DNA of 64,000 nucleotides from contig CM055095.1 in the NCBI GenBank assembly GCA_029204225.1, positions 13,732,049 to 13,796,048 of the forward strand. The letters are read 5' to 3'. The notes under the pieces were generated by a model. It was not told the DNA's origin, searched no databases, and saw only the letters and a list, made by a program, of their open reading frames with translations. The stretch is from Diphasiastrum complanatum. Its lineage: Eukaryota; Streptophyta; Lycopodiopsida; Lycopodiales; Lycopodiaceae. Of this stretch, positions 13,340-29,406 are shown piece by piece (position 1 is the stretch's first letter; each line of letters starts with the position of its first letter). A program made the translations under genes and the position numbers.

Positions 13340-14110
13340 CTTGAACATTACCCAGTGAATTACATCTTGATGAGTGACATTTTGAAGCATCAAGAGCCAC
13401 CACCCTTTGAAGTGGCAAAAGATTCAAAGATATGGCAAGCAACCAAGGGCCTATCGCAAATCGCAAGGTGCACTTGGTTGTCAAAGGCCATAAACAAAGC
13501 AAAGAGATCGAGTCACAAGGAAATGTTTGCTCTTGTGATGAAATGGACATTGTTGCGCTTGGTTATTGCATTGGCATCCTACTTTGGATGGAAGACCTAT
13601 CAAATGGATGTGAAGTTTGCTTTGTTGAATGAAAACTTGGAAGATGAAATACACATGCTCCAATCACAAGGCTTTGTTATCGAAGGGCAAGCGGAGAAAG
13701 TGTGCAAACTACAAAGGTGCTATATGGCCTCAAGCAGACACCATGAAAATCGTATAGACGCATTGATGCTTACTTTCTTTCCAACAACTTTTTGAGTACT
13801 TTAGACCCCAAATTTGTATGTGTTTACAATTGAGGATGGTGTTGCTTTAGTAGTGCTTTATGTTGATGACATCATTACCACTAGAAATGATAAAAAAATT
13901 TATAAATACCATCAAAGTTAATCTATGAAAACAATTTGAGCGGATCTAGATCTTAATCATTACTATCTAGGAGTAGAATGAAAAAATGCACATGATATCA
14001 AGCTTGCTCAAAGTAAATATGTTTATAATAAAACTCTAAAGATTTTTCATATGTTTGATTACACCTCATTACACCTAGTGAGGCTGGTAAAAAATTATCA
14101 CGCATTGTTG
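13340..14110 (+). mobile_element. Ty1/copia fossil, reverse transcriptase part
   Basis: The plus strand carries the spacer before copia reverse transcriptase (HYPVNYILMS) and then reverse transcriptase motifs: YQMDVKFALLNENLEDEIHM near 13595-13660 and a VLYVDDIIT catalytic block near 13855-13880. It is broken in several places. No LTRs were found nearby. Confidence 0.85.
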
Positions 14111-15185
14111 ATAATGAGCTAATAATCAATTGGTTGGAAGCCTCATTCATTTTACCACCACATAATGTTGTAAGTTTGGTTAGTCATTTCATAACAACAC
14201 CCATGATAGATCAAAGTTGAAAACATTATTTATATTAGAAAATCACAACAATCTAGTATATGCATGTCTACATGACTAATCAAAAACACAAATATATTCA
14301 CTGCATAAATGCATCTACACACAAAATAACAACACAAACAAAGTGAATTTCATCTATCCATTGTTAATTAAAATTCTTTATGGTATAAAAGTGAATTTCA
14401 AATTATTTTAAAGCCATTTCTCATCTACTAGAATATAATTTCTTTTACCATATAAAAACTTGATCATAAGTGAGTCTGCTTTCCCATCAAATTGATAGAA
14501 TCAAATTTGACACATATTTGCTTCGTTATTTTCCAACAAGGGGTTTGATGCGTACTTTTGTGCGTGTGCACACTTTTGTCAGCACACAAAAAGTTTGTGT
14601 GTGCTAAAAACACTAGTGCTAAAATAACAAAAATAAGCAAAGTTGTTAAACATTTAAATTGCCAAAAACTAGAAATACAAAGATTGCATTCTAAAAAAAT
14701 CAAACAAAAACTCAATTACATTTTCAAATTCACCTAGGATTGATCACGAACTCTTTGCTTTTAGCTTATTGCCGTTTTTGCCAAAGCTAAATATCTATCA
14801 ATTTTTTCATTTCTACATTCAAAAGAAATATTTGTCTCATTAGTCAAATTGAACGTCCAAAAAGATAAATTACTATTTTATTTAATACATCTACAAGAAA
14901 TGATAATATCATTAGTCAAGATTTTTTTTTCAAATCTTCCAAATTTTATCAGTACATCCAAAAGATTAGGTAACAAGTTTGCATAGCATATAGCTCAATT
15001 CTAGTTTTTCACACAACACATGGCCCAAAACAAACTGCTCAAAAGATCTGAATTTCTGCCACAAAAATTTACCACCACCTACATTTTATTTTAAAATGAC
15101 ACCATACATCCCCTTAAGATTGCACCCGAGGCTCTATGACAATTTGGAAAGCGACAAACCTCTACGTTGAATGATTCATTATAGG
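14111..15185. other. No gene seen; 3' flank of the phytocyanin gene
   Basis: AT-rich sequence. The last few hundred bases before 15186 should include the 3' UTR of the minus-strand phytocyanin gene. Confidence 0.4.
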
Positions 15186-16692
15186 CTATTCTACCAGACG
15201 AAGAGAAAGATAACCCGCCACAACTGCTCCCACGATTACTGACAATGCAAATGAGGTGAAGGAGAGGGAGGGTGCATGCGCTCCTGATGAACCTGGGCTA
15301 GGAGGAGCTGGTGAAGGCACTTGCGAAGCAGGTATTGTGACTGGGCCCGGGGAACCTGCATTTGCGTTTACGAAGACTTTGAGCTTTTGACCTTGATCGC
15401 AATGGCCTACCACTCCGCAGACGAAGAAATGGTCGCCAACTACTGTCAGATTCAGCACTGTATGGCCGCCTCCAGCGATTCCTTGCGGATTAGTAAGGAT
15501 GCATGTCGTGTATTGTGTTTCGTCAACTATCCTGACATTGTGAACATCTGGGGGGTAGTCGAATACTGCACAAGGTATAAGGCATGGAAATGTTATCCAA
15601 GAAGTTAGACCCGCCCGAAAGAGAATAGGATATTATGCATTCAATTTTTTTTTATATATAAGTCGCAAAATAATATGCATACGACAGAAGTAAGTACCAA
15701 AATATGAGGGAAGAAAAAACGATGATATGCCAAGGATGTCTTAAATTTATCATTGGAAACCTCAAAGTATTCCAGATGGCGTTGGGTTACAAGCTTGCGA
15801 AGAATAGTAAATCGAAGAGCGAAATTATGTTATTTACAACTTTAAATCGTGGAAACCCAAGGATGGGACTTGCTAGTACAGTCAGACGCGTCTAACCTTA
15901 AATACAAGCAGATGCGTGATGCTAGGAGGTAGGTGTTGGTGGATAAGAGTAAGATCTACTTATTTTCATTATACGGTATTCCATTGCGCATTACGAGCAA
16001 CCGATTTTCCCTTCAAAGGTTCCAAAACGCGTGCAATCAGGACTTGGCATGAACACTAGTATTTTATATGTTATCTACAACCAATATGCAGCTCAGATAG
16101 ATACAAACGTACAAGATCGTGATACTTATAAAATCGAAGGCAAAGTGGTGATACATAATCTCGTAAATATGCACCTCAAGGTATAAACCAAGAACACCAT
16201 GACAGCACCGTCACATCTAACAAGAACGAGGCAAACCGGATGAAGCAGCGTCAGACGGAAACAAAAAGTATTATCGAGCAAGAAATGAAAGGATGTACAT
16301 TATCTTTATCACCGCAATAGAAATACTTGTTAGGTTTTCTAATTTCAGTATTCACTTAACTCTCACTGAGGTTATAGAGACTGCGAAATGTAAATCACAA
16401 ATAACGACTTACAACAACACCGGCCAGGGCTAAGGTTGATATTTCCGCGGTGACCAATCAGAAAATTCTGAACTGCATAAAGTTATGGAAAACACATACC
16501 CAAAGAGTCGCCTCGGTAGAAAGTGTGACTTGCTGACCATGAAGAATAGTTGACACCGTTAGTGCTAGGAAGAGACCAGCCGTTTTGGTCTCCAACAACA
16601 TACTGAGCTGCGAAAGAGCCCCGTATGAAGGCGAGTAAGCTGACAACGAGGACAACCATGCAAGCACTGCCTCTTCCCGTAAAATTTTCCAT
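15186..16692 (-). CDS. Stellacyanin-like phytocyanin (blue copper protein), GPI-anchor type
   Basis: A complete two-exon gene. Exon 1 is 16692-16500, the GT-AG intron is 16499-15566 (934 bp), and exon 2 is 15565-15186, ending in TAG; 190 residues. The ATG at 16692 is chosen because it gives a standard signal peptide (about residues 1-29) before QYVVGDQNGW. The plastocyanin-like domain spans about 30-131. Type-1 copper ligands appear as His73, Cys114, His119 and Gln124, with the 41-5-5 spacing of stellacyanins; Gln as axial ligand is the stellacyanin mark. Cys86 and Cys120 can form the family disulfide. A Pro/Ser-rich arabinogalactan-like stretch (136-164) and a hydrophobic tail (167-186) predict a GPI anchor at the plasma membrane/cell wall. 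N-glycosylation sites are at Asn48 and Asn103. The intron sits after GDSL, the usual phytocyanin position. The likely role is extracellular electron transfer or cell-wall redox; the substrate is unknown. No defect is visible. Confidence 0.93.
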
Positions 16693-16762
16693 ATAGTCTC
16701 CCTGCATCGTACAGACACAATCAGTTGCATACATAGCATCCAGTGAATTTTATGTATAAGTC

Positions 16763-16774
16763 ACCATATAAACC
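16763..16774 (-). promoter_or_regulatory. Candidate TATA box of the phytocyanin gene
   Basis: On the minus strand GGTTTATATGGT lies about 75 bp upstream of the chosen ATG. The spacing allows a short 5' UTR. Composition here is AT-rich, so chance occurrence is possible. Confidence 0.3.
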
Positions 16775-17590
16775 ATCAAACTCACCCCTAAAATATAATT
16801 AGCTTTTTGAAACACTTTGAACAACTACAATATAGAGGCCTGTTAACAGAGAAGGCGTTATTTAGAAACAAAGGCATCAGTGTAACAAAATCACTTTTGA
16901 GAAATTACAGCAGCCAAGCCTTCCAGCATTAAAGTAACGAGCAACGAGTTATTCGAACACAGGCCTAATTGTCAAAATTGTCGAACTCGATTCTGAGATA
17001 CAATGCGCTGTCCAGGTCTTAAGAAGCCTTCCATAGAGAGAATACTACAATGTGACGGAGACGTCTTTCCAACAAAGATTCCTGGTGGCGAGCTTCGAAC
17101 ACGCGTCTCCATGCGCGTAACAGCCAACCTATTTTACACTGTAGTATCGACCTTGAGTGGGTACGCCGGCGTTTTGGACGGGCAGGCCAGGCCAGGGTTT
17201 TGGGTAGGTGGGTTAAAAATTTGAAAAATGGGGATTTTTTTTTTTCTGGGGAGGGTCAGGCTGCGGCAGCGCGACCACTGCCCAAAAAAAAAACATGAAA
17301 TTTTTTTCAAAAAATAGGGTCACCGCCTGAGCGCTCTTTGCCCGGAAACACTAACACAATATCACACCTAAATTTATTATTCCAAGAATTGGAGTAATAA
17401 ATGTGTAATGCATTATTACTATTTTTAGACACATACATAAGTACATTACACTCTGTAAGGTACTTTTACTATTATTAGAAAGTACATTTTTGTTACTCTT
17501 TAAAAAAACTTAGGTATAAAACATACTATTATTAGAAAATAATATGCTATTTTTAGCAACAAAAAAATCAAGCGATTGTCACAGCAGGGG
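16775..17590. other. Upstream flank of phytocyanin; no gene seen
   Basis: This should contain the phytocyanin promoter. From about 17220 the sequence becomes rich in homopolymer runs (poly-T, poly-A). No coding domain is recognised. Confidence 0.4.
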
Positions 17591-17612
17591 AAGGCCCCCG
17601 CCCGGGGGCCTT
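17591..17612. repeat. Perfect GC-rich inverted repeat
   Basis: Arms AAGGCCCCCG (17591-17600) and CGGGGGCCTT (17603-17612) are exact reverse complements around a 2-base centre. It stands 18 bp before a 23-G run. Confidence 0.9.
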
Positions 17613-17630
17613 ACCCTATACTTAAGTGGA

Positions 17631-17653
17631 GGGGGGGGGGGGGGGGGGGGGGG
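17631..17653. repeat. Poly-G run of 23
   Basis: An uninterrupted run of G. It can form G-quadruplexes and is also a likely place for sequencing length error. Confidence 0.95.
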
Positions 17654-17744
17654 CTGCCCGACCTCCCCATGAAAGGGGGAAGCGTGGATGATGACCGCCG
17701 CCTAACTCCAGAGGTCCTTCCTTGGACAAAATGCCCCCATACTT

Positions 17745-17990
17745 GTTTGCCATAAAATTAATTTTTACTAATTTTTAATGTTTTTTTTGCCATAATTTTA
17801 TTTGACACGCACCTTTTGCACGAAAGGTGCATGTAAGTCATGGGGGGGGGGGCAGATGGCCGTTCGGTCGAGGGCAGAAGGAGGTGTCATTCCTTGCCGT
17901 AAAATTATTTTTGACTGTATTTTTTATGTTTTTTTGTCGTAATTTTATTTGACACGCATCTTCGGCTTGGAAGGTGCCTGTAAATTAATA
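17745..17990. repeat. Two diverged copies of a unit of about 100 bp with a conserved hairpin
   Basis: Copies at about 17745-17842 and 17893-17990 share TTGCC(A/G)TAAAATTA, a T-rich middle, CGTAATTTTATTTGACACGCA or its close variant, and a 22-nt hairpin (17809-17830 and 17956-17977). A G-rich tract follows each copy. It looks like a dispersed non-coding repeat, perhaps a small non-autonomous element. Confidence 0.7.
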
Positions 17991-19985
<1,995 letters not shown>

Positions 19986-19989
19986 CAAA

Positions 19990-20900
19990 AAAATCAAGGC
20001 TATAATGAAGCATTCACACATTTAAGCATTTCAAGCCGCAATGGCTGAAAATCAAGTCAATGGAAGGATAAAAGTCTTGGGTCTGATAGTGGTGGTGAAT
20101 ACATGTCAAATGAGTTTGACGACTTCTGCAAGGAGCATGGTATAAGATGACAATTTACTTAGTCTTATACACCTCAACATCATGGGGTAGCGGAGCATAA
20201 GAATAGGACCATCATGGAAGACGCTCACTCAATCCTCAATCATATAGAACGTAAGTCTGCAATGTGACACCAAAAGAAGCTTACTTAGGGGTCAAGCAAA
20301 AGGTGAAGAATCTTCGAATATTTGGTTGTAGGATATGTACACATATCTGATGAAATTAGGGATAAATTGGATGCAAAATCAATCAAGTTCATTTTTTTGG
20401 GTATGATGATGAGATCAACATATACAAATGCTATGATCCAAATTCAAGGGTGCACTATAATAGTCGAGATTGAATTTTTGATGAGATACATAAGTATGAT
20501 GGTGCTGAGGGTGGTGAAAATTAATCCACATTGTATCAAAGGGCGAGTTAGTTGCCTTTATTGGAGGATCCTCAAATTCAAGTCAAAAATTGATAATGAA
20601 GAGACCATTCCACATATAGGGACTCAAAGTGAGTCAAGACCAAGGTCAAGGTCTACTATAACCAAGAATATAGTGATTGGTGAAAAGAGAAAAACAAAAG
20701 ATATTCCATGGACTACATACTCATCTTGGAAGTACATCTATTATTCACAAGGTGCCTAAGTGGTATGAAAAGCTTACGGATGACATGGAGACAAATTTGC
20801 TTGAATCTAGTAGCAAGGGAAAGATATAAATATCTTCAAGAGAGAATAATGCCTCTGATATGTTTCAAATGAATTTTTTGTTGTTGTCTAGCATCCTACA
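19990..20900 (+). mobile_element. Ty1/copia fossil, integrase part
   Basis: The plus strand shows the copia integrase core: SDSGGEYMSNEFDDFCKEHG near 20077-20145, followed by a SYTPQHHGVAEHKNRTIMED-like block, and the post-core segment with GYVHISDEIRDKLDAKS near 20330-20385. It is broken in several places. No LTRs were identified. Confidence 0.85.
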
Positions 20901-21282
20901 AAGCAATGAGAAAGTGAAATCAAACATTTACTTCACCCTATCATCGTAGTCAGCAGTAAAATAATTGTCCTTTCATAAAGAAACATGCATCGGTCTCAAT
21001 ATGGTCATACTCAACTTACCTATGTATGTACTGAATATTCATGAAATATAGTTATTATTACAAGAGGTTTGATTCCATTCATAAGGTATGATATTTGTAG
21101 ATCAGAACATTGAAGTACATTCTCTTCTCTGTTAAAGAGAAGGAAGAAAGCTATCTTCTCATGCAAACAACCCACAAAGAACCAAGAAGCCTTTGCTCTT
21201 CCTCTCTTGCAAACAAGAATAGAAATGGAATGGGATAGGAATGGGAATGAATGTAGAATGAAGCCAGTATTGAGATGTTCGT

Positions 21283-24130
<2,848 letters not shown>

Positions 24131-24469
24131 TGAATAGATACAGTCTGAATGCAGTCAAAGTCGTGTTCTTCCTGAAACAATATTTAAAATACGTTCTTTT
24201 TTCCGTTGTGCCATATCCAATTGACCTTGCAAAAGAGGAATCTGGTGTCTGGCGTCTTGGATGGCTTTGTTGACTTGATCTTGAGCATTTATCAATGCAT
24301 CCTGGAGTTTTGCCACATATTCGACCAATGCATCTTCATGTTGCTTGGCCTTCTTAAGGTCGGTGCCTCTGGTTTGACTTCATGTTGCTTGGCTATTTGG
24401 AGCTCCCGATTGATTTGAATCAGCTTTTGACTAATCAATGTATTTTCGGATCCAAACTCTGATAATACA
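24131..24469 (-). other. Coiled-coil-like reading frame of unknown origin
   Basis: On the minus strand the frame around 24200-24440 reads as a Gln/Lys/Glu-rich helix (for example LISQKLIQINRELQIAKQHE). It lies beside the LTR at 24470-24912. A sequence resembling a tRNA-Met primer site (complement of ACTCTGATA near 24458-24466) suggests it could be the start of a further retroelement. Unassigned. Confidence 0.25.
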
Positions 24470-24912
24470 TAAAAATGGCATGCTATTAATGACAATTTCT
24501 ATCTCTATATACAATTTACAGCTCTGTAGATGTATGTACAAGAAGGTGGCATGGAGTCGTTGCACCGTCTGGAGTAGATCGTGGCTACTGCTATCATTGT
24601 CCAAGTAGTTGCACAATACAGAAAGTGGGCGTGAGAAGGCTTCGATTGTTCGGAGTTGAGCGGGTTGTCGTCGATAGTCAATAAAGTCAGAATAGTCATT
24701 TGACGGTCCTCAACGATAGTCGGTTGACCCGACAAGTCGGGCTTCCCCGATAAGTCGGCCAGCTCCGACAAGTCGTACTACCACTCTCTTGCTTGTCTTT
24801 GATAATAGAGTCTTTTTGCATAATGTGCAACAACAATGCATGTAAAACTGTTGTGATATGAATGGAACTAGATTGACATGAGATTTAGGAGAGTAAAGCA
24901 ATAAATCCAACA
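24470..24912 (-). mobile_element. Probable 3' LTR of copia element A
   Basis: On the minus strand TGTTGGATTT at 24912 follows directly after a G-rich polypurine tract (24913-24940), the usual start of a 3' LTR. The far end is estimated. The LTR contains three CGAYAAGTCG copies spaced exactly 18 bp apart (24730, 24748, 24766). Confidence 0.5.
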
Positions 24913-25242
24913 CCGCCCCCCCCCCCCCCCCCCCCCCCCTTATCCGTGAATGCCTTGGTCATTAGACTAAGCAATGCACAAAATTTGTTGTTTGCATCAA
25001 TGCTCAAAGCCTTGGTAAACACATCTGTGATCATGTTTTGCATCCGACGGTACGTTAAGCTCACCTCTCTGTCGAGAACCTTACTCTTGACATAGTGATA
25101 TCGAATCTCAATGTGAAATCTAGGGCTGGCCGATACAGCAATGGCACTCTGATTATCACAAAACATAATTGTAGGAGTGTACTGATTCAGACTAATATCT
25201 GACAGTAAATTTCTCAACCAATTGCTTCCTTAATAGCTTGAG

Positions 25243-26063
25243 TGTGCAAAAAGTACAAAAAGGACCAAGAGTGGATCCTAATCTGATCCTCAAGAGGGAT
25301 TGGTTGTCAGATTACTTGATCTATCAATCTACTTCAGATTAAGATCAATTCTAGACACAAAATCCTAACAAGAACAATCATTAATTGAAGGTAAGTGTAC
25401 TTTATGGTTTCACACGTGTGAAACATTGTCTGAGTACGGACTCCAACCTGAAAATCAAGTACACATTGATAGAACCTCAAAACAATCAAAACAAATGTAG
25501 ACAAATGGAGAGAATCACTCAAAATTGCTTCCAAAACCAAGATTGGTGTCTCACACCGATTATGGCCAAATGTGGCTCTATATATACAATAAGTGAGAGC
25601 TCGTGGTACTGATCATCCCTTTGATCCCACGTGTGTGAAGGTGCTTTGTCATATGATGATTCATCATGCAAAACTGACACTTGGACAAAACCTTCTATTT
25701 TGAGCACTTTTGGTCCATTTTCCTTCTATATGGAGATCTACTTGAAAATCTTCTAGAAGTCAAAATTCGTCTACTTCAGCTTATTTCACACATGTGAGTT
25801 GTCCTCTACACATGGGATGTGACACCTAACCAAATAATGTGGCTCATGCAAGCAATAGATTGATGCCATGTGTCATATGTCTAGAAAACTAGCTTTTGGC
25901 CTTTTTAGCCACTAGAACTTGAATTAAATCATATGTACAACCTATATGATTATGGTACATGACAAGTACACTATTTTCACAATGGGAACAAGCTCCACAC
26001 ATGTGTGTTTATCTATATACAAGATTTTTGGCCTCTACCAAGCTTATTTTTGCATTTTTCACA
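25243..26063 (-). mobile_element. 3' LTR of element B
   Basis: 821 bp, opening on the minus strand with TGTGAAAAATGC and closing with TTTTTGCACA. It pairs with 29407-30237. It contains a 16-bp perfect palindrome around CACACGTGTG (25408-25423). Confidence 0.92.
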
Positions 26064-26410
26064 CTCCTCCTCAAAAATATAGCTTGATGGAAAACATGAT
26101 GATCTTGAACTTGACTCCATGGGCTGAATTGGTCTTTGCTGGTTCAAAAGGTGTGAAGATCAGCCAATGAGCTTGATGTTGATCTGAAATCACCATATCC
26201 ATGATAGTGCTTCTTTGATGTTGACATCTTTGATGAACTTGAGAGCCTTGCACCATCCTAGCATCTTCGAAATTGATTCCTTCCAAATTTCATGTAGATG
26301 CTTGACTTTGAGGCTTGCTCCTTCTTCATGTGCATGCTCCTCCATGAGAAAATAAAGATTTCTTCTTGACTTATTAGGATCACAAAGATCTAACATCATG
26401 TTACCATGAT

Positions 26411-27244
26411 CTAGAGAACCAAATTGGCAAGACTATGCATGCTATAATAACAAAGTGTTTGCATCATATCTTCATGCTTGTTTACCATGCTAATCTCAGA
26501 TTCAATGAGGCTAAATACTTCATTATGGAGATAAGTGTCTTTAGAAGATGAGTCACTTACTCTCATAAAGAGTTTACAATTTGCCTCACTACAAATTTTC
26601 AAACTATGAGTGAACAAGTCACTTTTGCTCTTACATGACTCAAGAGCATACATTTGATGAAATAACCATTTGCTTTCTAATTGATTTAAAATCAATTTCA
26701 ACCTTTTAAGAACATCATCTATGTTCTCAAGAGAGACTTCATACTCAACTTGTATGGCTTTACTCCAATTTGGAGATGCAATGATCTCACTAAAGCAAAT
26801 TGATTTATCAAATGACATAAGAGAAGTAAGTATGAGATGTATACCACATGAGATATGCTCCTCTTTCCCTTGAAATGTGAGCCACATGGGTTCAACCATG
26901 TTTCTTGAGTTTCTTTTTGGAATCACAACTTGAGAAGGTCTCTCCTCCTCAATCCTTGGCACACTTGAACCTTGAGATGACTCCTTAAGATCCTCTTCAT
27001 GATGCTTCTTCTTGATGGAAATCCGAGACCTCCATGTCTCATAATGATCACAACAACTATGACCACATAGTATGCACTTCCTATGATTATTAGAATTACT
27101 TATGCTAGAAACATAAGTCCAAAAATCACCACAACTTGGCATGATTTTTCTAGTATTGAAATAAAAAGGCATTTCCATCTCAATAAGGCTAACTACTTGC
27201 TTATGGATATAAGTGTCCACTTTGGATGCTTCACTTATTCTCAT
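26411..27244 (-). other. Unfamiliar 277-codon frame in element B with an internal duplication
   Basis: Open for 277 codons. A block near its start (ASKVDTYIHKQVVSLIEMEM) recurs near its end (SSKDTYLHNEVFSLIESEIS), so the frame contains a diverged direct duplication of about 75-90 bp (DNA about 27168-27258 and 26490-26580). Between them a short segment (SPNWSKAIQVEYE) resembles the lead-in to copia reverse transcriptase, but the enzyme itself is absent. The function is unknown; it may be a rearranged gag or pol remnant. Confidence 0.5.
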
Positions 27245-27264
27245 AAGAAGTTTACAACTTGCCT

Positions 27265-27741
27265 TTAAGATTGAAAACTTACAATTTTCATTTGTGATTG
27301 ATGCTCCTTATTCTTAATTGATTTCTCTTGGATCATAACAATAAGTTTGAACTTATCTAAAGTTCCAAGCAAGATACTTTCCAAGGACATAAAATAAATC
27401 CAGTTTACTTTCATGAAAGTGACATCTATCTTTGCATCTTGAACGAAACAATGTACTTCCAAATGAAAAATTTCAAAAGATTTGACATGTGTTGTGATGG
27501 ACTCTTGAAGACAAATCTTGCAAGTCCTTGTGAGACTCCAAGCCTCATTCGCCTTTCCACAAAGGAAACACCTTTCCTTGGACTTGTCCTTCTTGTATTT
27601 GCATTTTGAAACTCCATCCTTCACCTCGGCCCCCTTGCTTTGGTTCTCCTTGGATGGATTGGTCTTCTTTTTGTAGCATCTTGAGAAAATATATCCTCCC
27701 TTGCCACAAAGGTTGCACTTAGGATCCTTTCTTTCCTTCAA
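27265..27741 (-). other. Gag-like zinc-knuckle frame in element B
   Basis: 158 codons, opening with a CNLCGKGGYIFSRC knuckle, then a Lys-rich stretch and a second Cys pair (CFLCGKANEAW) without a clear closing His/Cys. This is typical of the nucleocapsid end of copia gag. The rest of the frame is unassigned. Confidence 0.6.
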
Positions 27742-29406
27742 TAGGATGCCACCTATTGATGCTATGTGAATAAAGACCTGTGATATGATTCTACAAATGT
27801 AAGAGACTAGATTTGAACATCTTCAACAATCTAGAAGGATCTACAAAAGATCTAACTCACAAACCTAAGAATCAATCTTCACACTAATGACTAGTCACTT
27901 GGAAACTTTGCTTTGATCACTAAGACAAAAGCATAAAATCTTTGAATCAAATCACAAAAGAAATCAGATCCACTCTCCTATTGGACTCATCAAATACCAA
28001 TTTTGAAAGTTGAAATGGATATGAAAAGATTTGACACCTAGATTTTCCTTTTCACTTGACTAGTTCTCTCAACACTTGAGATTCTTGAACAAAAGATGGG
28101 TTTTGTTTCAAAGACATGAAAATCAAACTTAATCACTTCTTTTGGACTCACTCTTGACCCAAATAATCTCACACTTGAGATTTAGAATGAATTTGATTTG
28201 ATTTGACAACAAACTATACCACCAATTTTTCACAAAGCTTAAAAAATTAGACAACTAGAGATTCACAAAGATCTCAACCATGCATGAATACTCAAATATG
28301 GACTCCTCCTCATTCTAGACATCCAATAGGATCTCAAATTGACCCTCACACTCTCACAAAGAAAGTTCAATAGAACTAATTTGAGTTTTATACATACTAT
28401 GTCAATTTTTGCTTAATAAATTGATTCAATCACCCCTATTGGATTCCACCAATTACTCTACCTCTAAAGACTTGGAATGAAATTCAAAATCAAAAGTTGT
28501 GATTTTTCTCAATAAGATATTGTGCTTCAAAGAGCTAATGCCACTTAGAAAGATTTGATCACCTAGGAGGAGACAAATTCTCCACCAATAACAACACATA
28601 ATGAGCTTCTAGATCTTGCCCTCTACAAAGGAAGGAACTCTTAGAAAATTGGATCTCTCTCTACACATTTGTCATAGACACCTTAATGACTCTTTTCAAA
28701 CCTTACAATCACTCAAACAAATTGAGTAGGGTTGAACAATGTGACTTGGATCTCAATCTCTTTTCTAGAACTCTCAATTTAAGCCAATCTATGTCAAATT
28801 CTACAAAAGATTTGCATAGATGCTCTATATGCACTAGAAACTCTCAAAGGTTTCACTTGGAGGACAGATCCAAAGATGTTTTCTAGCAAATTGATGCTTC
28901 TAAACTTTACCCTATCACTCTTGAACAAATCTAGAGTGATGGTACAATGGATTTCAACCTCTCACCTTGCATATCACTCCTTAATCTATGATTTTTAGCA
29001 AAATCTCTCTCAACTTCAACATGCACTCAAAAAATCAGAGATAATCAATTAATGCACCTAATTCAGGCTTCAAATTTAATTTCTTGGCTGATCTAATCCA
29101 AGAACTAATCAAGGGGCTATAGAAAATGCTTGATTTTGCACCAAAAATCTCTGAAATTGGGTGTGTGAGTCAAATTGTACAAATTTTTGAATTTTCTTAG
29201 TCAAAACCGGAGCTGTACGTCCTCACACGTGTGAAAAGGGTTCCTACATCCCACATTAAGATCTGGACCAAAAATTTTGAGGATAATATCAAATCCAACT
29301 CGCTACACAAAATTTGACTAGTTTCCAAAAAATTGCTAATTTTGGCTTTGATTTGGATTAACCCTATCAATTTCAACAAAACCTCTTGTACTAGGCTCTG
29401 ATACCA

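Noticed and set aside
15321-15608. A 95-codon plus-strand frame
   Set aside because: It is antisense to exon 2 of the phytocyanin gene, whose ligands, disulfide and splice sites are all in place.
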